From the NCBI GenBank assembly GCA_002702235.1, contig NZYO01000023.1, forward strand, positions 12,450 to 19,057: 6,608 bases of DNA. The letters run 5' to 3'. A model generated the notes under the pieces. That model had not been told where the DNA came from, did not search any database, and worked only from the letters and a program-made list of their open reading frames with translations. Below, piece after piece: positions 6,595 to 6,608 of the stretch (position 1 is its first letter; every line of letters begins with the position of its first letter). This stretch comes from Gammaproteobacteria bacterium. Its GTDB lineage: Bacteria; Pseudomonadota; Gammaproteobacteria; Poriferisulfidales; GCA-002705445. The translations under genes and the position numbers were made by a program.

Positions 6595-6608
6595 ATGAGT
6601 GATTTATA
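6595..6608 (+). CDS. rpsI: Probable start of 30S ribosomal protein S9, cut by window edge
   Basis: Only ATG AGT GAT TTA and two further bases are visible, reading Met-Ser-Asp-Leu. That is too little to identify a protein from its own sequence. The call rests on position: in most bacteria rpsI follows rplM directly, the start lies 2 nt after the rplM stop, and a well-spaced AAGGAA site precedes it. S9 N-termini of this kind, with a few variable residues before a YYGTGRRK motif, would fit. Confidence 0.55.

Overview
The window is an AT-rich (about one third GC by eye), tightly packed bacterial chromosome segment made entirely of recognisable housekeeping genes. The CmoA/CmoB pair, the gammaproteobacterial-style MetK, Adk and L13, and a pyrophosphate-type phosphofructokinase next to adk point to a gammaproteobacterium with a small, low-GC genome. 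A marine lineage such as SAR86 or a SUP05-like group would fit, but that is inference from gene content and composition, not proof.

Left part, minus strand (1-5359): five genes run in one direction in the order pfp, cmoA, cmoB, metK, ahcY. They are 1 nt apart (pfp/cmoA), overlapping by 19 nt (cmoA/cmoB), 35 nt apart (cmoB/metK) and 12 nt apart (metK/ahcY), so they read like one operon. ahcY runs off the left edge about 20 codons short of its expected end. Four of the five form a chemical sequence: MetK makes S-adenosylmethionine (SAM), CmoA turns SAM plus prephenate into carboxy-SAM, CmoB transfers the carboxymethyl group to wobble uridine 34 of tRNA, and AhcY removes the S-adenosylhomocysteine (SAH) released. 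The first gene, pfp, encodes a phosphofructokinase with pyrophosphate-type active-site residues; MetK releases pyrophosphate, so a link is conceivable but unproven.

Middle (5360-5448): an 89-nt divergent region separates pfp from adk. It holds a good sigma70-type promoter facing adk (TTGAAA, 17-bp spacer, TATATT) and an AGAGG ribosome-binding site that fixes the adk start at 5449. No clear promoter for the pfp operon was found.

Right part, plus strand (5449-6608): adk, a 64-nt gap with a possible promoter, rplM, and the first codons of what is probably rpsI. No stretch over 300 bases lacks a gene. I saw no RNA gene, mobile element, CRISPR array, prophage or convincing terminator. I did not find a new biological system. 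The points most worth checking are a lysine in CmoA where the E. coli enzyme has Arg199, the short AhcY form, and the operon linking SAM supply, SAM use and SAH removal behind pfp.
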